DNA from: Shinella pollutisoli
Lineage (GTDB): Bacteria; Pseudomonadota; Alphaproteobacteria; Rhizobiales; Rhizobiaceae
Direction of reading: 5' to 3'
NCBI RefSeq assembly: GCF_024609765.1
Contig: NZ_JANFDG010000042.1
Coordinates: 1 to 32,385 of the forward strand
DNA length: 32,385 bases
Shown here: positions 15,036 through 24,570 of the stretch, piece by piece
How positions within the stretch are numbered: position 1 is the stretch's first letter
How the letters are laid out: each line of letters opens with the position of its first letter
Position numbers and translations under genes: made by a program
Notes under the pieces: generated by a model
Seen by the model: the letters and a program-made list of their open reading frames with translations, nothing else
Told to the model about the DNA's origin: nothing
The model's database searches: none

Positions 15036-16271
15036 ATGCCCGCCAATGACACGCTGAATGCCGTGGCCCAAAGCCGACGACAAGGAACCCCCGGCGAGGT
15101 TCTGGCCGCCTTCCTGAAACTGGGCCTGACCTCCTTCGGTGGACCGATCGCGCATCTGGGCTATTTCCGCGAGGAATTCGTTGCCCGGCGCGGCTGGATC
15201 GACGATCGTGGCTACGCCGACCTGGTCGCGCTGTGCCAGTTCCTTCCTGGGCCAGCATCCAGCCAGGTCGGCTTCGCTCTGGGTCTGCAGCGTGCCGGGC
15301 CGGCGGGTGCGCTGGCCGCTTGGCTTGGTTTTACCTTGCCTTCCGCCCTGCTGTTGATGCTGTTCGCGCTCGGAGCGGGGGCGTTTTCAGGCCCGCTCGG
15401 CATCGGGGTGCTGCACGGGTTGAAACTGGTCGCGGTGGCCATCGTGGCGCAGGCGGTCTGCGGGATGGCGCGCACGCTTTGTCCCGACCGCTCACGCCAG
15501 ACGATCGCGCTCGCCGCCGTATTGATGGCGGTGCTGATCGGGGGAGCCACGGGTCAGCTGGGTGCAATCCTGCTCGGTGGGCTCGCCGGGCTCTGGCTTT
15601 GCCGGGACACGGCGGGAGCGCCGGGTGAAGCGCTGCATTTCCCGGTTTCGCGGCAGGCGGGAACAATCGCGCTGGCCCTGTTCTTCATCCTGATCTTCGG
15701 CCTGCCGCTAGCTGTGATGCTATTTCCCGCGCAGGGCCTGGCGGTGATCGACGCCTTCTATCGCGCTGGTGCGCTGGTATTTGGCGGCGGCCATGTGGTC
15801 TTGCCTTTGCTGGAAGCCGAAGTGGTTCGCCCGGGCTGGGTCACGCCCGATGCGTTCCTGGCCGGCTATGGCGCGGCCCAGGCGGTGCCGGGGCCGCTCT
15901 TCACCTTCGCCGGCTATCTCGGCATGCTGCTCGAACCCGGCCCGAACGGGATCGCCGGCGCGACGCTTGCCCTTTTTGCGATCTTCCTGCCGGGCTTCCT
16001 GCTGCTTGTCGGCGCGCTGCCGTTCTGGAACACGCTGCGCGCACGCTCCGGCGTGCGGGCGCCGATGGCAGGGGCCAATGCCGCGGTGGTCGGCATTCTG
16101 GGCGCCGCGCTCTACGATCCGCTCTGGACCAGCTCGGTCGGTTCGCCCCGTGACTTTGCGCTGGCGCTGACCTGCTTCGTGGCCCTGATGAGCTGGAAAT
16201 TCCCGCCATCGCTCGTGGTGTTGATTGCGGCTGCCGGCGGCGCGATCCTGGAGGTAAGCTCGATGTCGTAA
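15036..16271 (+). CDS. chrA: ChrA-type chromate efflux transporter
   Basis: A 411-residue two-domain CHR-family permease. The first half begins VLAAFLKLGLTSFGGPIAHL and contains LVALCQFLPGPASSQVGFAL; the second repeats the pattern as YRAGALVFGGGHVVLPLLE and GYGAAQAVPGPLFTFAGYLG. Duplicated FGG and PGP motifs are diagnostic of long-chain CHR proteins, which expel chromate from the cytoplasm. The ATG at 15036 has GGAGAG 4-9 nt upstream; an earlier in-frame ATG at 14847, overlapping lysR, would add 63 residues without similarity. No chrB regulator is present, which leaves the LysR protein as the likely regulator. Confidence 0.95.
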   Translation: MPANDTLNAVAQSRRQGTPGEVLAAFLKLGLTSFGGPIAHLGYFREEFVARRGWIDDRGYADLVALCQFLPGPASSQVGFALGLQRAGPAGALAAWLGFTLPSALLLMLFALGAGAFSGPLGIGVLHGLKLVAVAIVAQAVCGMARTLCPDRSRQTIALAAVLMAVLIGGATGQLGAILLGGLAGLWLCRDTAGAPGEALHFPVSRQAGTIALALFFILIFGLPLAVMLFPAQGLAVIDAFYRAGALVFGGGHVVLPLLEAEVVRPGWVTPDAFLAGYGAAQAVPGPLFTFAGYLGMLLEPGPNGIAGATLALFAIFLPGFLLLVGALPFWNTLRARSGVRAPMAGANAAVVGILGAALYDPLWTSSVGSPRDFALALTCFVALMSWKFPPSLVVLIAAAGGAILEVSSMS

Positions 16272-16391
16272 TGGAAAAAGAATAGCGACCAGGAGCCTGA
16301 TCGACCGGGAATGTAACGCCAGCCCATCCGGCGCATCATCGCCGGTCTCCCCCAGCCACTGCCGCCGTCGCGGCACAGCCAGGAACACAAA

Positions 16392-18353
16392 TTGCAAATC
16401 GACCTTTCTTCCGACCGCTTCATGACAGCATTGACCGGCATCACGCTTGCCGGGATGGCGCTTGCGACTGTCGATGCCTTCTTGATCCCCGGTCTTTGGG
16501 GACCGGTCGGTCTCGTGCTGGTCTATCTGGCCGGTGGTGTGCCGACCGGGGTCCGGGCCCTGATGTCGCTCTGGCGCGAGCGGATTCTCGACATCGATCT
16601 TCTGATGATCGTGGCCGCCCTTGCCGCCGCCGCGGTGGGTGCTGCGCTCGAAGGGGCGGTGCTGCTGACGCTGTTCAGCCTCTCGACCACGTTGGAGCAG
16701 CGGGCGATGGGCCGGGCACGCCATGCCGTCGAGGCGCTGATGGCGCTGCGTCCCGACACCGCGCTCAGGCGCGCTCCTGACGGCACCATCACGGAAGTTT
16801 CGGTGGGCGATCTCGTGGCCGGCGACCTGGTGGTGCTGCGCCCCGGTGCGCGTGTGCCGGCCGATGGCGAGGTGGCGGAAGGGGAAGGCTCGCTCGATGA
16901 GGCGACGATCACCGGCGAATCGATGCCGGTCGGCAAAAGTCGCGGTGCTAAGGTGTTTGAGGCCACGGTGAACCTCAACGCCGTGCTGGTGGTGCGCGTC
17001 ACCCGCCCGGTCGCGGAAAGCACCGTGGCGCGAATGATCGAACTGGTGACCGAGGCTCAGGCCGCGCGCGCTCCTTCCGAACGGTTCAGCGCCTGGTTCG
17101 GCCAGCGCTATACCATCGCGGTGCTGGCCGGCGCGATAATGGCTCTCGTTATATTCCTCGCACTCGGCTGGACAATGCAGGATGCGCTTTATCGCGCCGC
17201 GACGCTGCTGGTCGCGGCCAGCCCCTGCGCGGTGGTGATATCGGTCCCGGCCGCGATCCTCTCGGCATTGGCGGCGGCCGCGCGCGGCGGCGTGCTGTTC
17301 AAGGGTGGCGCGGCGCTGGAGACGCTGGCAGATGTCGATATCTTCGCCTTCGACAAGACCGGTACGCTGACCACAGGCAAGGCCGAGGTGACGCAGGTGA
17401 TGGCGTCGGAATCGGGAGCACAGGCCGAAGAGCGGTTCCTGTCATTGATCGCCGGTCTCGAGGCGCATTCCGAACATCCAATTGCCGATGCGATCCGCCG
17501 CCACATCGACGAAAAAGGCATAATCGCCGCCGAGGTGCGCGATGTGGAAACCGTGCCCAGTGAGGGGATTACGGGGGAGGATGCCGTGGGCTCGCTCTGG
17601 GCCGGCAATCCGCGCATGGCCGCGCGCATGGGCGCATCGCTCGACGCACCCGAATTTGCGCAGCTGACGGACGGCAGCCAGACCGTGGTGTGGCTGGGGC
17701 GGGGAGATCGGGTCTATGGTGCGCTCACCGTCGCCGACCGCCCGCGCGAGACCTCGGCCGCCGGACTGGCTGCGCTCAGGACGGCTGGGGTGGGCACTAT
17801 CGCCATGATGACCGGCGACCGGCGCCCTGTCGGCTTGCGGATCGCCGCGGAACTCGGACTGGAGGCAAAGGATGTCCATGCCGATCTTCTGCCTGAAGAC
17901 AAGGTCCGGCTGGTGGGCGAACTGGCGAAGAATGGAAAGGTGGCCTTTGTCGGCGACGGGGTGAACGACGCCGCCGCGCTGGCGCGGGCCGATGTCGGCA
18001 TCGCCATGGGCGCAGCGGGCAGCGACGTCGCCTTGCAGGCAGCCGATGTCGCGCTGTTGTCGGAGGACATGGCCCGCCTTGCCGCCGCGCATCGGTTGGC
18101 GCGCCGTACCCGACGGATCATTCGTCAGAATCTGATTTTCGCCATCGGCATGATGCTGCTTCTGGTCGCCTCGAGCCTGTTCTTCGCCCTGCCGCTGCCG
18201 CTCGCGGTCGTCGGACACGAAGGCGGCACGGTGCTGGTGGTGCTGAACGGCCTCAGGCTGCTCGCCGACCCGATCCGGGGGCGCAGTGCGACCTCACTGC
18301 GACGCCAACCCGACGCCGGCCCTGTAGAGCCTTCATACCAGTCAGGGGTTTGA
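16392..18353 (+). CDS. P1B-4 type heavy-metal-transporting ATPase
   Basis: A 653-residue P-type ATPase with no N-terminal metal-binding domain. It has TGES (174-177), the membrane metal motif SPC (277-279), the phosphorylated aspartate in DKTGTLT (Asp321), SEHPIAD (360-366), the GDGVNDAAAL hinge, and HEGGT in the last membrane segment (609-613). SPC together with HEGGT is the signature of the P1B-4 group (CoaT/CzcP-like), which exports Co2+, Zn2+, Cd2+ or Fe2+. The start is uncertain: TTG at 16392 has AGGAA upstream; ATG at 16422 is the alternative. The gene is 120 bp downstream of chrA and may be cotranscribed. Confidence 0.93.
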   Translation: MQIDLSSDRFMTALTGITLAGMALATVDAFLIPGLWGPVGLVLVYLAGGVPTGVRALMSLWRERILDIDLLMIVAALAAAAVGAALEGAVLLTLFSLSTTLEQRAMGRARHAVEALMALRPDTALRRAPDGTITEVSVGDLVAGDLVVLRPGARVPADGEVAEGEGSLDEATITGESMPVGKSRGAKVFEATVNLNAVLVVRVTRPVAESTVARMIELVTEAQAARAPSERFSAWFGQRYTIAVLAGAIMALVIFLALGWTMQDALYRAATLLVAASPCAVVISVPAAILSALAAAARGGVLFKGGAALETLADVDIFAFDKTGTLTTGKAEVTQVMASESGAQAEERFLSLIAGLEAHSEHPIADAIRRHIDEKGIIAAEVRDVETVPSEGITGEDAVGSLWAGNPRMAARMGASLDAPEFAQLTDGSQTVVWLGRGDRVYGALTVADRPRETSAAGLAALRTAGVGTIAMMTGDRRPVGLRIAAELGLEAKDVHADLLPEDKVRLVGELAKNGKVAFVGDGVNDAAALARADVGIAMGAAGSDVALQAADVALLSEDMARLAAAHRLARRTRRIIRQNLIFAIGMMLLLVASSLFFALPLPLAVVGHEGGTVLVVLNGLRLLADPIRGRSATSLRRQPDAGPVEPSYQSGV

Positions 18354-18609
18354 CCGGATGACGGCAATCCCGCCCGAAACCCGCGTAGATGAGGAACCGA
18401 CCGCTCTTCAGTAGGCGTCGAATGCCGGTCAAGAACCTGTGGTACGAATGGCGGCCGAAGGCGGCGATGGCCATGCCAAGCAACAAGAGGACAATTCTCT
18501 CGACAAAGGCGGCTCTTCCAGACGGAACCATTCCGCTGGAGGGAGAAATTTTCACAAGCCCGTTTCCCGGTGCGGACGCTTCTGAACTTTCGCGATTTGG
18601 CAGGCGGCC
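18354..18609. other. Intergenic region between convergent ATPase and SDR genes
   Basis: Two genes converge on this 256-bp stretch. A minus-strand frame (GTG at 18555) encodes a hydrophobic piece IVLLLLGMAIAAFGRHSYHR, but it overlaps the ATPase 3' end and has a weak ribosome binding site, so I do not call it a gene. No clear terminator with a T-run is visible. Confidence 0.4.
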
Positions 18610-19389
18610 TTATCGGTAGACGATACCGCCATCGGTCAGGATCGACTGTCCCGTTATGTAGTCGGAATCGGCGCCCGCGAGGAAGGCGACCAACGCTGCC
18701 ACGTCCTCCGGCGTCTGCGCGCGACCCAAAGCGATGCCTTCGACATACTTCTTGTAAGTTTCGCCCTTCGGCGTTCCGGTGATCTCGGAAAAGCGCTCGT
18801 CGATCTCCACCCACATGTCGGTGCCGACGATGCCGGGGCAGTAGGCGTTCACCGTGATGCCCGCGCTGGCATATTCCTTGGCGGCGGCTTGCGTCAGCGC
18901 ACGCACGGCGAACTTGGTCGCCGAATAGACGCCAAGCATGGCGAAGCCGTCATGTCCGGCAATCGAGCAGGCATTGATGATCTTGCCTTTCTGTCCGCGA
19001 TCCTTGAATTTCTTCGCAGCCGCCTGGATACCCCAGAGCACGCCGTCGACATTGATCCGGAAGATCAGGTCCATGTCCTCGGGCGTGACGTCGGCGATCG
19101 GCTTGACCTGGGCGATGCCGGCATTGTTGACGATGACGTCGAATCCGCCGAGTTGCTTTTCCGCATGGTCGATAGCGGCGTAGACGTCGTCGCGCTTGCT
19201 GACATCGGCGATGACGGTGGTGGCCTTGCGTCCGAGCGCTTCGACTTCCTTGCGAACGGAGTCGAGCTTGTCAGCCTTGACATCGGCCAGCGCGAGGTCG
19301 GCGCCTTCCTTTGCAAGCCGCAGCGCAATGCCGCGTCCGATCCCCTGGCCAGCGCCGGTTACCAAAATGACTTTGCCATTCAACGACAT
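18610..19389 (-). CDS. Short-chain dehydrogenase, acetoin (diacetyl) reductase-like
   Basis: A 259-residue classical SDR. The NAD(P) loop is [14 protein letters not shown] (TGxxxGxG), NNAG is at about residue 88, the catalytic Ser lies in [11 protein letters not shown], and Tyr/Lys in [12 protein letters not shown]. The segments [20 protein letters not shown] and [11 protein letters not shown] are typical of diacetyl/acetoin reductases (2,3-butanediol dehydrogenases). AGGAG stands 6 nt before the ATG. It is a single gene facing the P1B-4 ATPase; there is no obvious link to metal resistance. Confidence 0.88.
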   Translation of the reverse strand: MSLNGKVILVTGAGQGIGRGIALRLAKEGADLALADVKADKLDSVRKEVEALGRKATTVIADVSKRDDVYAAIDHAEKQLGGFDVIVNNAGIAQVKPIADVTPEDMDLIFRINVDGVLWGIQAAAKKFKDRGQKGKIINACSIAGHDGFAMLGVYSATKFAVRALTQAAAKEYASAGITVNAYCPGIVGTDMWVEIDERFSEITGTPKGETYKKYVEGIALGRAQTPEDVAALVAFLAGADSDYITGQSILTDGGIVYR

Positions 19390-19682
19390 GATTTTCTCCT
19401 ACAGAAAGTTGGCCAATCCTGTGCAGCCAGGATGTTCCCTTTCGGGCAATACAGCCGGAGCAGAACCGACTACACTCGATGATTCCGGTCCATTTAAAGG
19501 CCGTGGCCCGGAAATGATGCGACGGCGCCGAAACTGGCAGTAAGGCCACCTCAAGGGGCCTCCCTCAAAAGCAACAGTAATTGTTCGACACCGCAAGAGT
19601 ATGACATGATCCCGCATATATGGCCGAGCGCCATATTTTCATCGCGCGGATAGGGTCGCTGTTGCAGAAGGATGCATAGTTG
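19390..19682. promoter_or_regulatory. Divergent promoter region of SDR and flavoprotein genes
   Basis: A 293-bp gap between divergent genes with no coding signal. It holds a short dyad, ATCCTG/CAGGAT (19416-19433), close to the SDR start, a possible operator. Nearer the flavoprotein the sequence is AT-richer (CATATATGG around 19615), suggesting a promoter. No MerR-type spacer palindrome is evident. Confidence 0.4.
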
Positions 19683-21071
19683 ATGATGGAAGCGGAACGC
19701 TACGACGCTGTCGTGATCGGCAGTGGCGAGGGCGGGAAATACCTCGCCTGGCATATGGCGCAAGCCGGCCAGAAGGTAGCTGTCATCGAGCGGCGCTGGA
19801 TCGGCGGCTCGTGCCCCAACATCAACTGCCTGCCCAGCAAGAACGAGATATGGAGCGCGGGTATTGCTCATGCCGTTGCCCACGCCGCGGAGTACGGCGT
19901 TGCATCCGGCCCTGTCTCGGTCGACATGAAGACGGTCGTGGCGCGCAAGCGCGCCATGGTCGAGGGTCTGGTTGCGTTTCATCTCGAACGCTACGAGGCG
20001 ACGGGCGCGGAACTCATCATGGGCAACGCCCGCCTCATCGGACCAGAAACGATCGAAGTTGCCTTGAACGACGGCGGGACGCGACTGCTCGCCACGGACA
20101 AGCTGTTTCTCAATCTTGGAACACATGCAACCATTCCACCCGTCCCCGGTCTGGCCGAAGCCAGGCCGCTCACCCATATCGAGGCGCTCGAACTGGACCG
20201 GTTGCCGGCACATCTGATCGTGCTCGGCGCCGGCTATGTCGGCCTTGAACTCGCGCAGGCCTATCGGCGTTTCGGCAGCCGCGTCACCATTGTGGACCGT
20301 GGGCCACGGCTGCTGAAGCGCGAGGATGAAGATGTGTCCGAAGAAGTTCGGCGGATTCTGGAGGCGGAAGGCATGGAGGTGCTTTTGTCGGCCGAAGTCG
20401 AGAAGGTGGAGGGCCGGTCGTGCGAAAGCGTGCGCGCCACCATTCGGACGCCGGGCGGTTTAAGAACGATCGAGGGCACGGACATTCTGGTCGCTGCCGG
20501 CCGCACGCCCAACACGCGAGGGATCGGTCTCGAAGAGGCAGGCATTGCGCTGACGGATCGCGGTTACATCAAGGTGAACGATCGACTGGAGACAACTGCA
20601 AGGGACGTCTGGGCCATCGGAGAATGCGCGGGAAGTCCGCAATTCACCCACGCATCGCTCGATGATTTCCGAATTATCCGGGACAATCTTGACGGTGGAG
20701 ACAGAACGACCACCGGGCGGCTGATGCCCTATTGCATGTTCATCGACCCGCCCCTTGCCCGCATCGGCATGAGCGAAGCGCAAGCGCGGGCCAATGGAAT
20801 GGATTTGCGCGTCGCGAAACTGCCAATGAAGGCGGTGCTGCGGACGCGGACGACCTCGCAAACCTCGGGCTTCATGAAGGCGCTGATCGATCCACAGGAC
20901 CGGATCGCAGGCTTTGCGATGATCGGTTCGGAGGCCGGAGAAGTGATGGCCGTGGCGCAGGCGGCCATGCTTGGCGGTCTGTCCTACAGTGTCCTGCGCG
21001 ATGCGGTTCTTGCGCATCCGACAATGGCCGAGGGGCTGAACGCGCTGTTTGGCAATGTAGCGAAACGATGA
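19683..21071 (+). CDS. MerA/dihydrolipoamide dehydrogenase-like FAD disulfide oxidoreductase
   Basis: A 462-residue class I flavoprotein. The FAD-binding loop is VVIGSGEGGKYLA near the N-terminus, the redox-active disulfide is in GGSCPNINCLPSK (Cys44 and Cys49), the NAD(P) loop is VLGAGYVGLELAQAYRRFG, and the second FAD motif is DVWAIGECAGSPQFTHASLDD. The C-terminal dimerisation part carries LAHPTMAEGLN with the catalytic His. It lacks the N-terminal HMA domain and C-terminal cysteine pair of mercuric reductase, so mercury reduction is doubtful. It sits 35 bp before the copper-type ATPase gene, probably in one operon, suggesting a redox role in metal stress. Confidence 0.9.
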   Translation: MMEAERYDAVVIGSGEGGKYLAWHMAQAGQKVAVIERRWIGGSCPNINCLPSKNEIWSAGIAHAVAHAAEYGVASGPVSVDMKTVVARKRAMVEGLVAFHLERYEATGAELIMGNARLIGPETIEVALNDGGTRLLATDKLFLNLGTHATIPPVPGLAEARPLTHIEALELDRLPAHLIVLGAGYVGLELAQAYRRFGSRVTIVDRGPRLLKREDEDVSEEVRRILEAEGMEVLLSAEVEKVEGRSCESVRATIRTPGGLRTIEGTDILVAAGRTPNTRGIGLEEAGIALTDRGYIKVNDRLETTARDVWAIGECAGSPQFTHASLDDFRIIRDNLDGGDRTTTGRLMPYCMFIDPPLARIGMSEAQARANGMDLRVAKLPMKAVLRTRTTSQTSGFMKALIDPQDRIAGFAMIGSEAGEVMAVAQAAMLGGLSYSVLRDAVLAHPTMAEGLNALFGNVAKR

Positions 21072-21106
21072 GTTTTCTAGGTTCAGGTGAGGCGGCGGGT
21101 TAGAGA

Positions 21107-23458
21107 ATGAACGGACACGGTGAGCATCAGCACCATTCGCATGGTCACGCCCATTCGGGTGACGGGCATCTTGTGAAGGACCCCGTCTGCGGCATGGAGG
21201 TCGATCCGCAGACAGCGGAACATCACCTGACCCATGAGGGCCACACCCATTATTTCTGCTCGGCTTCATGCAAGGCGAAATTCAAGGCGGACCCGGCCCG
21301 TTATCTTGCAGGAGACGCGGCGCCCGCTCCGGACGCGCCCGAGGGAGCGATCTGGACCTGTCCGATGCATCCCGAGATCCGGCAGGATGGGCCGGGAAGC
21401 TGCCCGATCTGCGGCATGGCGCTGGAGCCGTTGATGGTGACCGCCGACAGCGGCCCCAGCCCGGAACTCGCCGACATGACGCGGCGCTTCTGGATCGGGC
21501 TGGTCCTCGCCGCTCCGGTGTTCGTGCTCGAAATGGGCAGCCACCTCGTGCCCGCGTTGCATCATCTGGTGCCGATGCGGATATCGATCTGGATTCAGCT
21601 CGTTCTGGCAACGCCGGTGGTTTTGTGGTGCGGATGGCCGTTCTTTGAGCGCGCCTGGGCGTCGCTGGTCAATCGCAGCCTCAACATGTTCACCCTGATC
21701 GCCATGGGCACGGGCGTCGCCTGGGCCTACAGTATCGTCGCCGTCCTTGCGCCGGGCATTTTCCCCGCCGCCTTTCGCGCGGAAGATGGCACGGTCGCGG
21801 TCTACTTCGAAGCGGCGGCGGTCATCACCGTTCTGGTGCTGCTCGGCCAGGTGCTGGAACTGCGCGCCCGCGAGCAGACATCAGGCGCGATCAGGGCGCT
21901 TCTCGATCTGGCGCCGAAGACGGCGCGGCGCGTCAGTGACGACGGCATGGAGGAAGACGTGCCGGTCGAGCATGTCGTGCTCGGTGACAGGCTGCGCGTG
22001 CGGCCCGGCGAGACAGTGCCCGTCGATGGCGTGGTCGAGGACGGCCGCTCTTCGCTCGACGAGGCGATGGTGACCGGCGAATCCATGCCCGTCACCCGCA
22101 CTGTAGGCGATCAGGTCATCGGCGGCACGCTGAACCAGACCGGGGCGCTGGTGATCCGTGCGGAAAAGGTCGGCCGCGATACCATGCTGTCGCGCATCGT
22201 CCAGATGGTGGCCGACGCGCAGCGGTCGCGGGCGCCGATCCAGCGCATGGCCGACCAGGTCTCGGGCTGGTTCGTGCCGCTGGTCATTGTCATTGCAATT
22301 CTCGCCTTCATCGTCTGGGGCATCTGGGGGCCGGAGCCGCGCTTTGCCTATGGGCTGGTCGTGGCCGTTTCGGTGCTGATCATCGCCTGTCCCTGCGCAT
22401 TGGGGCTGGCGACGCCGATGTCGATCATGGTCGGCGTCGGCAAGGGTGCGAGCGCCGGCGTCCTGATCAAGAACGCCGAGGCGCTCGAACATATGGAGAA
22501 GGTCGACACGCTCGTCGTCGACAAGACCGGCACGCTCACCGAGGGCAAGCCGTCGGTGACGGCGGTCGTTGCGGCAAACGGCTTCGATGAAACGGAAATC
22601 CTGCGGCTTGCCGCTGGCGTCGAGAAGGCGTCGGAACATCCGCTTGCTCTGGCGATCGTGGAGGCGGCAGAGAAGAAGGGCATCGAGGTCCCGCCCGTGG
22701 TGGACTTCGACTCTCCTCTCGGCAAGGGCGCGCTCGGCACCGTCGAGGGCAAGGCGATCGTGCTCGGCAATGCGGCGTTCCTCAAGGAGCATGGTGTCGA
22801 TGCGTCGGCCCTTGCCGAACGGGCGGACGCCTTGCGCCACGATGGCGCGACGGCGATCTATATCGGCATTGAGGGCAGGGCCGGCGGCATTTTCGCCATT
22901 GCCGATCCGGTCAAGGCAACGACGCAGAAAGCGTTGAAAGCCTTACATGGCGAGGGTATCCGCATCGTCATGCTGACCGGGGACAATAAAACCACAGCCG
23001 AAGCTGTCGCACGTCAACTGGGCATCGATGAGGTCGAGGCCGACGTGCTGCCGGATGCAAAGAGCGCCGTGGTGAGCCGTCTCAAGGCGGAAGGCCGTGT
23101 GGTCGCCATGGCGGGCGACGGCGTCAATGATGCGCCGGCGCTGGCGGCTGCCGATGTCGGGATCGCCATGGGCTCGGGCACCGATGTCGCCATCGAAAGC
23201 GCCGGTGTCACCCTGCTCAAGGGTGATCTGATGGGGATCGTGAAGGCGCGGCGTCTGTCGCAGGCGACGATGGCGAATATCCGCCAGAATCTGTTCTTCG
23301 CCTTCATCTACAATGCCGCCGGCATCCCGATTGCCGCGGGCGTGCTTTACCCTTCTTTCGGCCTCCTCCTTTCACCGATCATCGCGGCGGCCGCCATGTC
23401 GTTGTCGTCGGTCAGCGTCATCGCCAATGCGCTGCGATTGCGAGGGCTGAAACTTTGA
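21107..23458 (+). CDS. CPC-type copper-transporting P1B ATPase with YHS and heavy-metal-binding N-domains
   Basis: A 783-residue P1B-1 ATPase. A histidine-rich head (residues 4-21) precedes a YHS domain ([12 protein letters not shown] ... [11 protein letters not shown], about 23-67) and a heavy-metal-binding domain ([20 protein letters not shown], 83-102). The core has TGES (323-326), CPC (428-430), DKTGT (Asp472), SEHPLA (509-514) and [13 protein letters not shown] with these N-domains marks Cu+/Ag+ exporters of the CopA/SilP kind. The start has GAGA-type ribosome binding sequence just before ATG at 21107. It follows the flavoprotein by 35 bp and ends at an inverted repeat shared with the convergent heme-protein gene. 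Confidence 0.95.
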   Translation: MNGHGEHQHHSHGHAHSGDGHLVKDPVCGMEVDPQTAEHHLTHEGHTHYFCSASCKAKFKADPARYLAGDAAPAPDAPEGAIWTCPMHPEIRQDGPGSCPICGMALEPLMVTADSGPSPELADMTRRFWIGLVLAAPVFVLEMGSHLVPALHHLVPMRISIWIQLVLATPVVLWCGWPFFERAWASLVNRSLNMFTLIAMGTGVAWAYSIVAVLAPGIFPAAFRAEDGTVAVYFEAAAVITVLVLLGQVLELRAREQTSGAIRALLDLAPKTARRVSDDGMEEDVPVEHVVLGDRLRVRPGETVPVDGVVEDGRSSLDEAMVTGESMPVTRTVGDQVIGGTLNQTGALVIRAEKVGRDTMLSRIVQMVADAQRSRAPIQRMADQVSGWFVPLVIVIAILAFIVWGIWGPEPRFAYGLVVAVSVLIIACPCALGLATPMSIMVGVGKGASAGVLIKNAEALEHMEKVDTLVVDKTGTLTEGKPSVTAVVAANGFDETEILRLAAGVEKASEHPLALAIVEAAEKKGIEVPPVVDFDSPLGKGALGTVEGKAIVLGNAAFLKEHGVDASALAERADALRHDGATAIYIGIEGRAGGIFAIADPVKATTQKALKALHGEGIRIVMLTGDNKTTAEAVARQLGIDEVEADVLPDAKSAVVSRLKAEGRVVAMAGDGVNDAPALAAADVGIAMGSGTDVAIESAGVTLLKGDLMGIVKARRLSQATMANIRQNLFFAFIYNAAGIPIAAGVLYPSFGLLLSPIIAAAAMSLSSVSVIANALRLRGLKL

Positions 23459-23471
23459 CTGAAACGCCGGT

Positions 23472-23513
23472 GCGACTGACGCCCTCGCCTATGATTGACC
23501 GGGCGTCAGTCGC
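23472..23513. terminator. 13-bp perfect inverted repeat between convergent genes
   Basis: GCGACTGACGCCC (23472-23484) and GGGCGTCAGTCGC (23501-23513) pair perfectly over a 16-nt loop. It starts 14 bp after the copper ATPase stop and includes the stop of the opposite heme-protein gene, so it could end transcription in both directions. There is no T-run on either side, so it is not a canonical intrinsic terminator. Confidence 0.55.
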
Positions 23514-23736
23514 GCCAATAATTGTTGGCGGCTGCCACCGTCTGGAAATGGATGGCGATCACCTGTGAGGAGGCGATCAGCTGCGCGGTGTCCTGATCGT
23601 AGGCCGCGCGCAGCTTGTCGCGAATTTCTGCGGACGGCTGGGTCACCTTGACGCCGACCCGCGCCATTTTGGTGGCAAGGTCGAACCCCTCCTGCGGGGT
23701 TGCTGTCTTGAGTGAGGGAAGCCAAGTGTCAGCCAT
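23506..23736 (-). CDS. Hexameric tyrosine-coordinated heme protein (HTHP)
   Basis: A 76-residue protein that I recognise as HTHP, first described in a marine Roseobacter relative. Diagnostic segments are TWLPSLKTATPQEGFDLA near the N-terminus and IAIHFQTVAAANNYWRD at the end. Tyr46 in LRAAYDQD (Tyr45 without Met) corresponds to the axial heme ligand. HTHP forms a ring-shaped hexamer with one heme per chain and has peroxidase and catalase activity. The ATG has AAGGA 9 nt upstream. It is a single gene facing the copper ATPase, and could protect against peroxide generated by metal stress; that link is inferred. Confidence 0.88.
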   Translation of the reverse strand: MADTWLPSLKTATPQEGFDLATKMARVGVKVTQPSAEIRDKLRAAYDQDTAQLIASSQVIAIHFQTVAAANNYWRD

Positions 23737-23833
23737 GATGTTTTCCTTCCAGAGAATACGAATACGCAACAACCGTAATCTACCCGAGCAGCCGACGAAA
23801 GCATCAACCCTCGATGCGTTTCGCCTCCAGGCG

Positions 23834-24478
23834 TCACGCCTGAAACGCCCTCTCGTGCGGGAAATCCCCTCCAGCGATGTAAGCGTCTTCCGCCTGCGTC
23901 GATTCTCGGCCGAGGACCTGATTGCGGTGCGGGTGACGGCCGAAAGCGGCGATGACCTTGCGCACATCACCGGCCTGGTTCACCAGCGACTGGTATATCG
24001 GTTGAAGGGAAGCGGACGCTTCCGCCGCTATCTCTTCGCGAAGCCCGATGAGCAGATCGATGCGCTCAAGGTGATCCGGGCCTTCGCAATGGCCAAGGGG
24101 CTGACTGTAGACGACCCTGTACCAGGGCGTGCCGAGCGATGCATAGTGGCCGTTGGAGAACCCCTCCATCGCCAGCGACAGTGCGGCAGGGTCCTGCGCG
24201 AAAGCCCGCGGCGTGCCGCGCCACAGCGAGCGTGAGAACTGGTCGAGCACGATGATGAGCGCCAGCCTGCCTTCGGGTTCGTCGGCCCAGTCGTCGAGAT
24301 CGCCTGAGGCTGCGCTCCTCGTGAGGTCGGCGAAGCGCGCGACGATCGTGTCATCCGCTCCGCCGTGCAACCGCCACGACCAGTGATCGCGATGAGTTTC
24401 AGCCTTTATCTGTGAGGAGCGGCCTTCGGGAAACCAGAAGTCGAGAACGTCGTTCCACGGGGCGGTCCTGGTATTCAT
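23834..24478 (-). CDS. DUF924 family protein
   Basis: A 214-residue soluble, all-helical TPR-like protein. The N-terminal VLDFWFPEG segment, the central ALIIVLDQFSRSLWRGTPRA motif and the later YRVVYSQPLGHCEGPDHLER match DUF924 (Pfam). In other DUF924 proteins the corresponding stretch is usually FFYMPLxHSE, so this copy has diverged there. No activity is known for the family. It lies downstream of a strong terminator that ends the ATPase pseudogene, so it has its own promoter. Confidence 0.88.
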   Translation of the reverse strand: MNTRTAPWNDVLDFWFPEGRSSQIKAETHRDHWSWRLHGGADDTIVARFADLTRSAASGDLDDWADEPEGRLALIIVLDQFSRSLWRGTPRAFAQDPAALSLAMEGFSNGHYASLGTPWYRVVYSQPLGHCEGPDHLERIDLLIGLREEIAAEASASLQPIYQSLVNQAGDVRKVIAAFGRHPHRNQVLGRESTQAEDAYIAGGDFPHERAFQA

Positions 24479-24526
24479 GTCGATCCTTTCTGGCGGTTGC
24501 GAGCAATGAGACAGGGTTGGCGCCGC

Positions 24527-24561
24527 AAAAACAACAGACCCCGCATCGCTGCGGGGTCTGC
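24527..24561 (-). terminator. Rho-independent terminator after the frameshifted ATPase gene
   Basis: CAGACCCCGCA (24536-24546) and TGCGGGGTCTG (24551-24561) form a perfect 11-bp stem with a 4-nt loop. Read on the minus strand the hairpin is followed by TTGTTTTTG. It starts 9 bp after the ATPase stop at 24571. Stem strength and T-run make it a convincing intrinsic terminator. Confidence 0.9.
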
Positions 24562-24570
24562 GAGGAGGCT

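Noticed and set aside
16329-16346. CCGGCG/CGCCGG hairpin between chrA and the P1B-4 ATPase
   Set aside because: A 6-bp stem followed by C-rich sequence without a T-run is too weak to call a terminator.
15720-16724. 334-codon minus-strand frame across chrA and the ATPase start
   Set aside because: It covers two real plus-strand genes and shows no recognisable protein features.
18253-18555. Possible small membrane protein on the minus strand
   Set aside because: It has a hydrophobic stretch, but a GTG start with a weak ribosome binding site and overlaps 100 bp of the P1B-4 ATPase gene; support is too thin.
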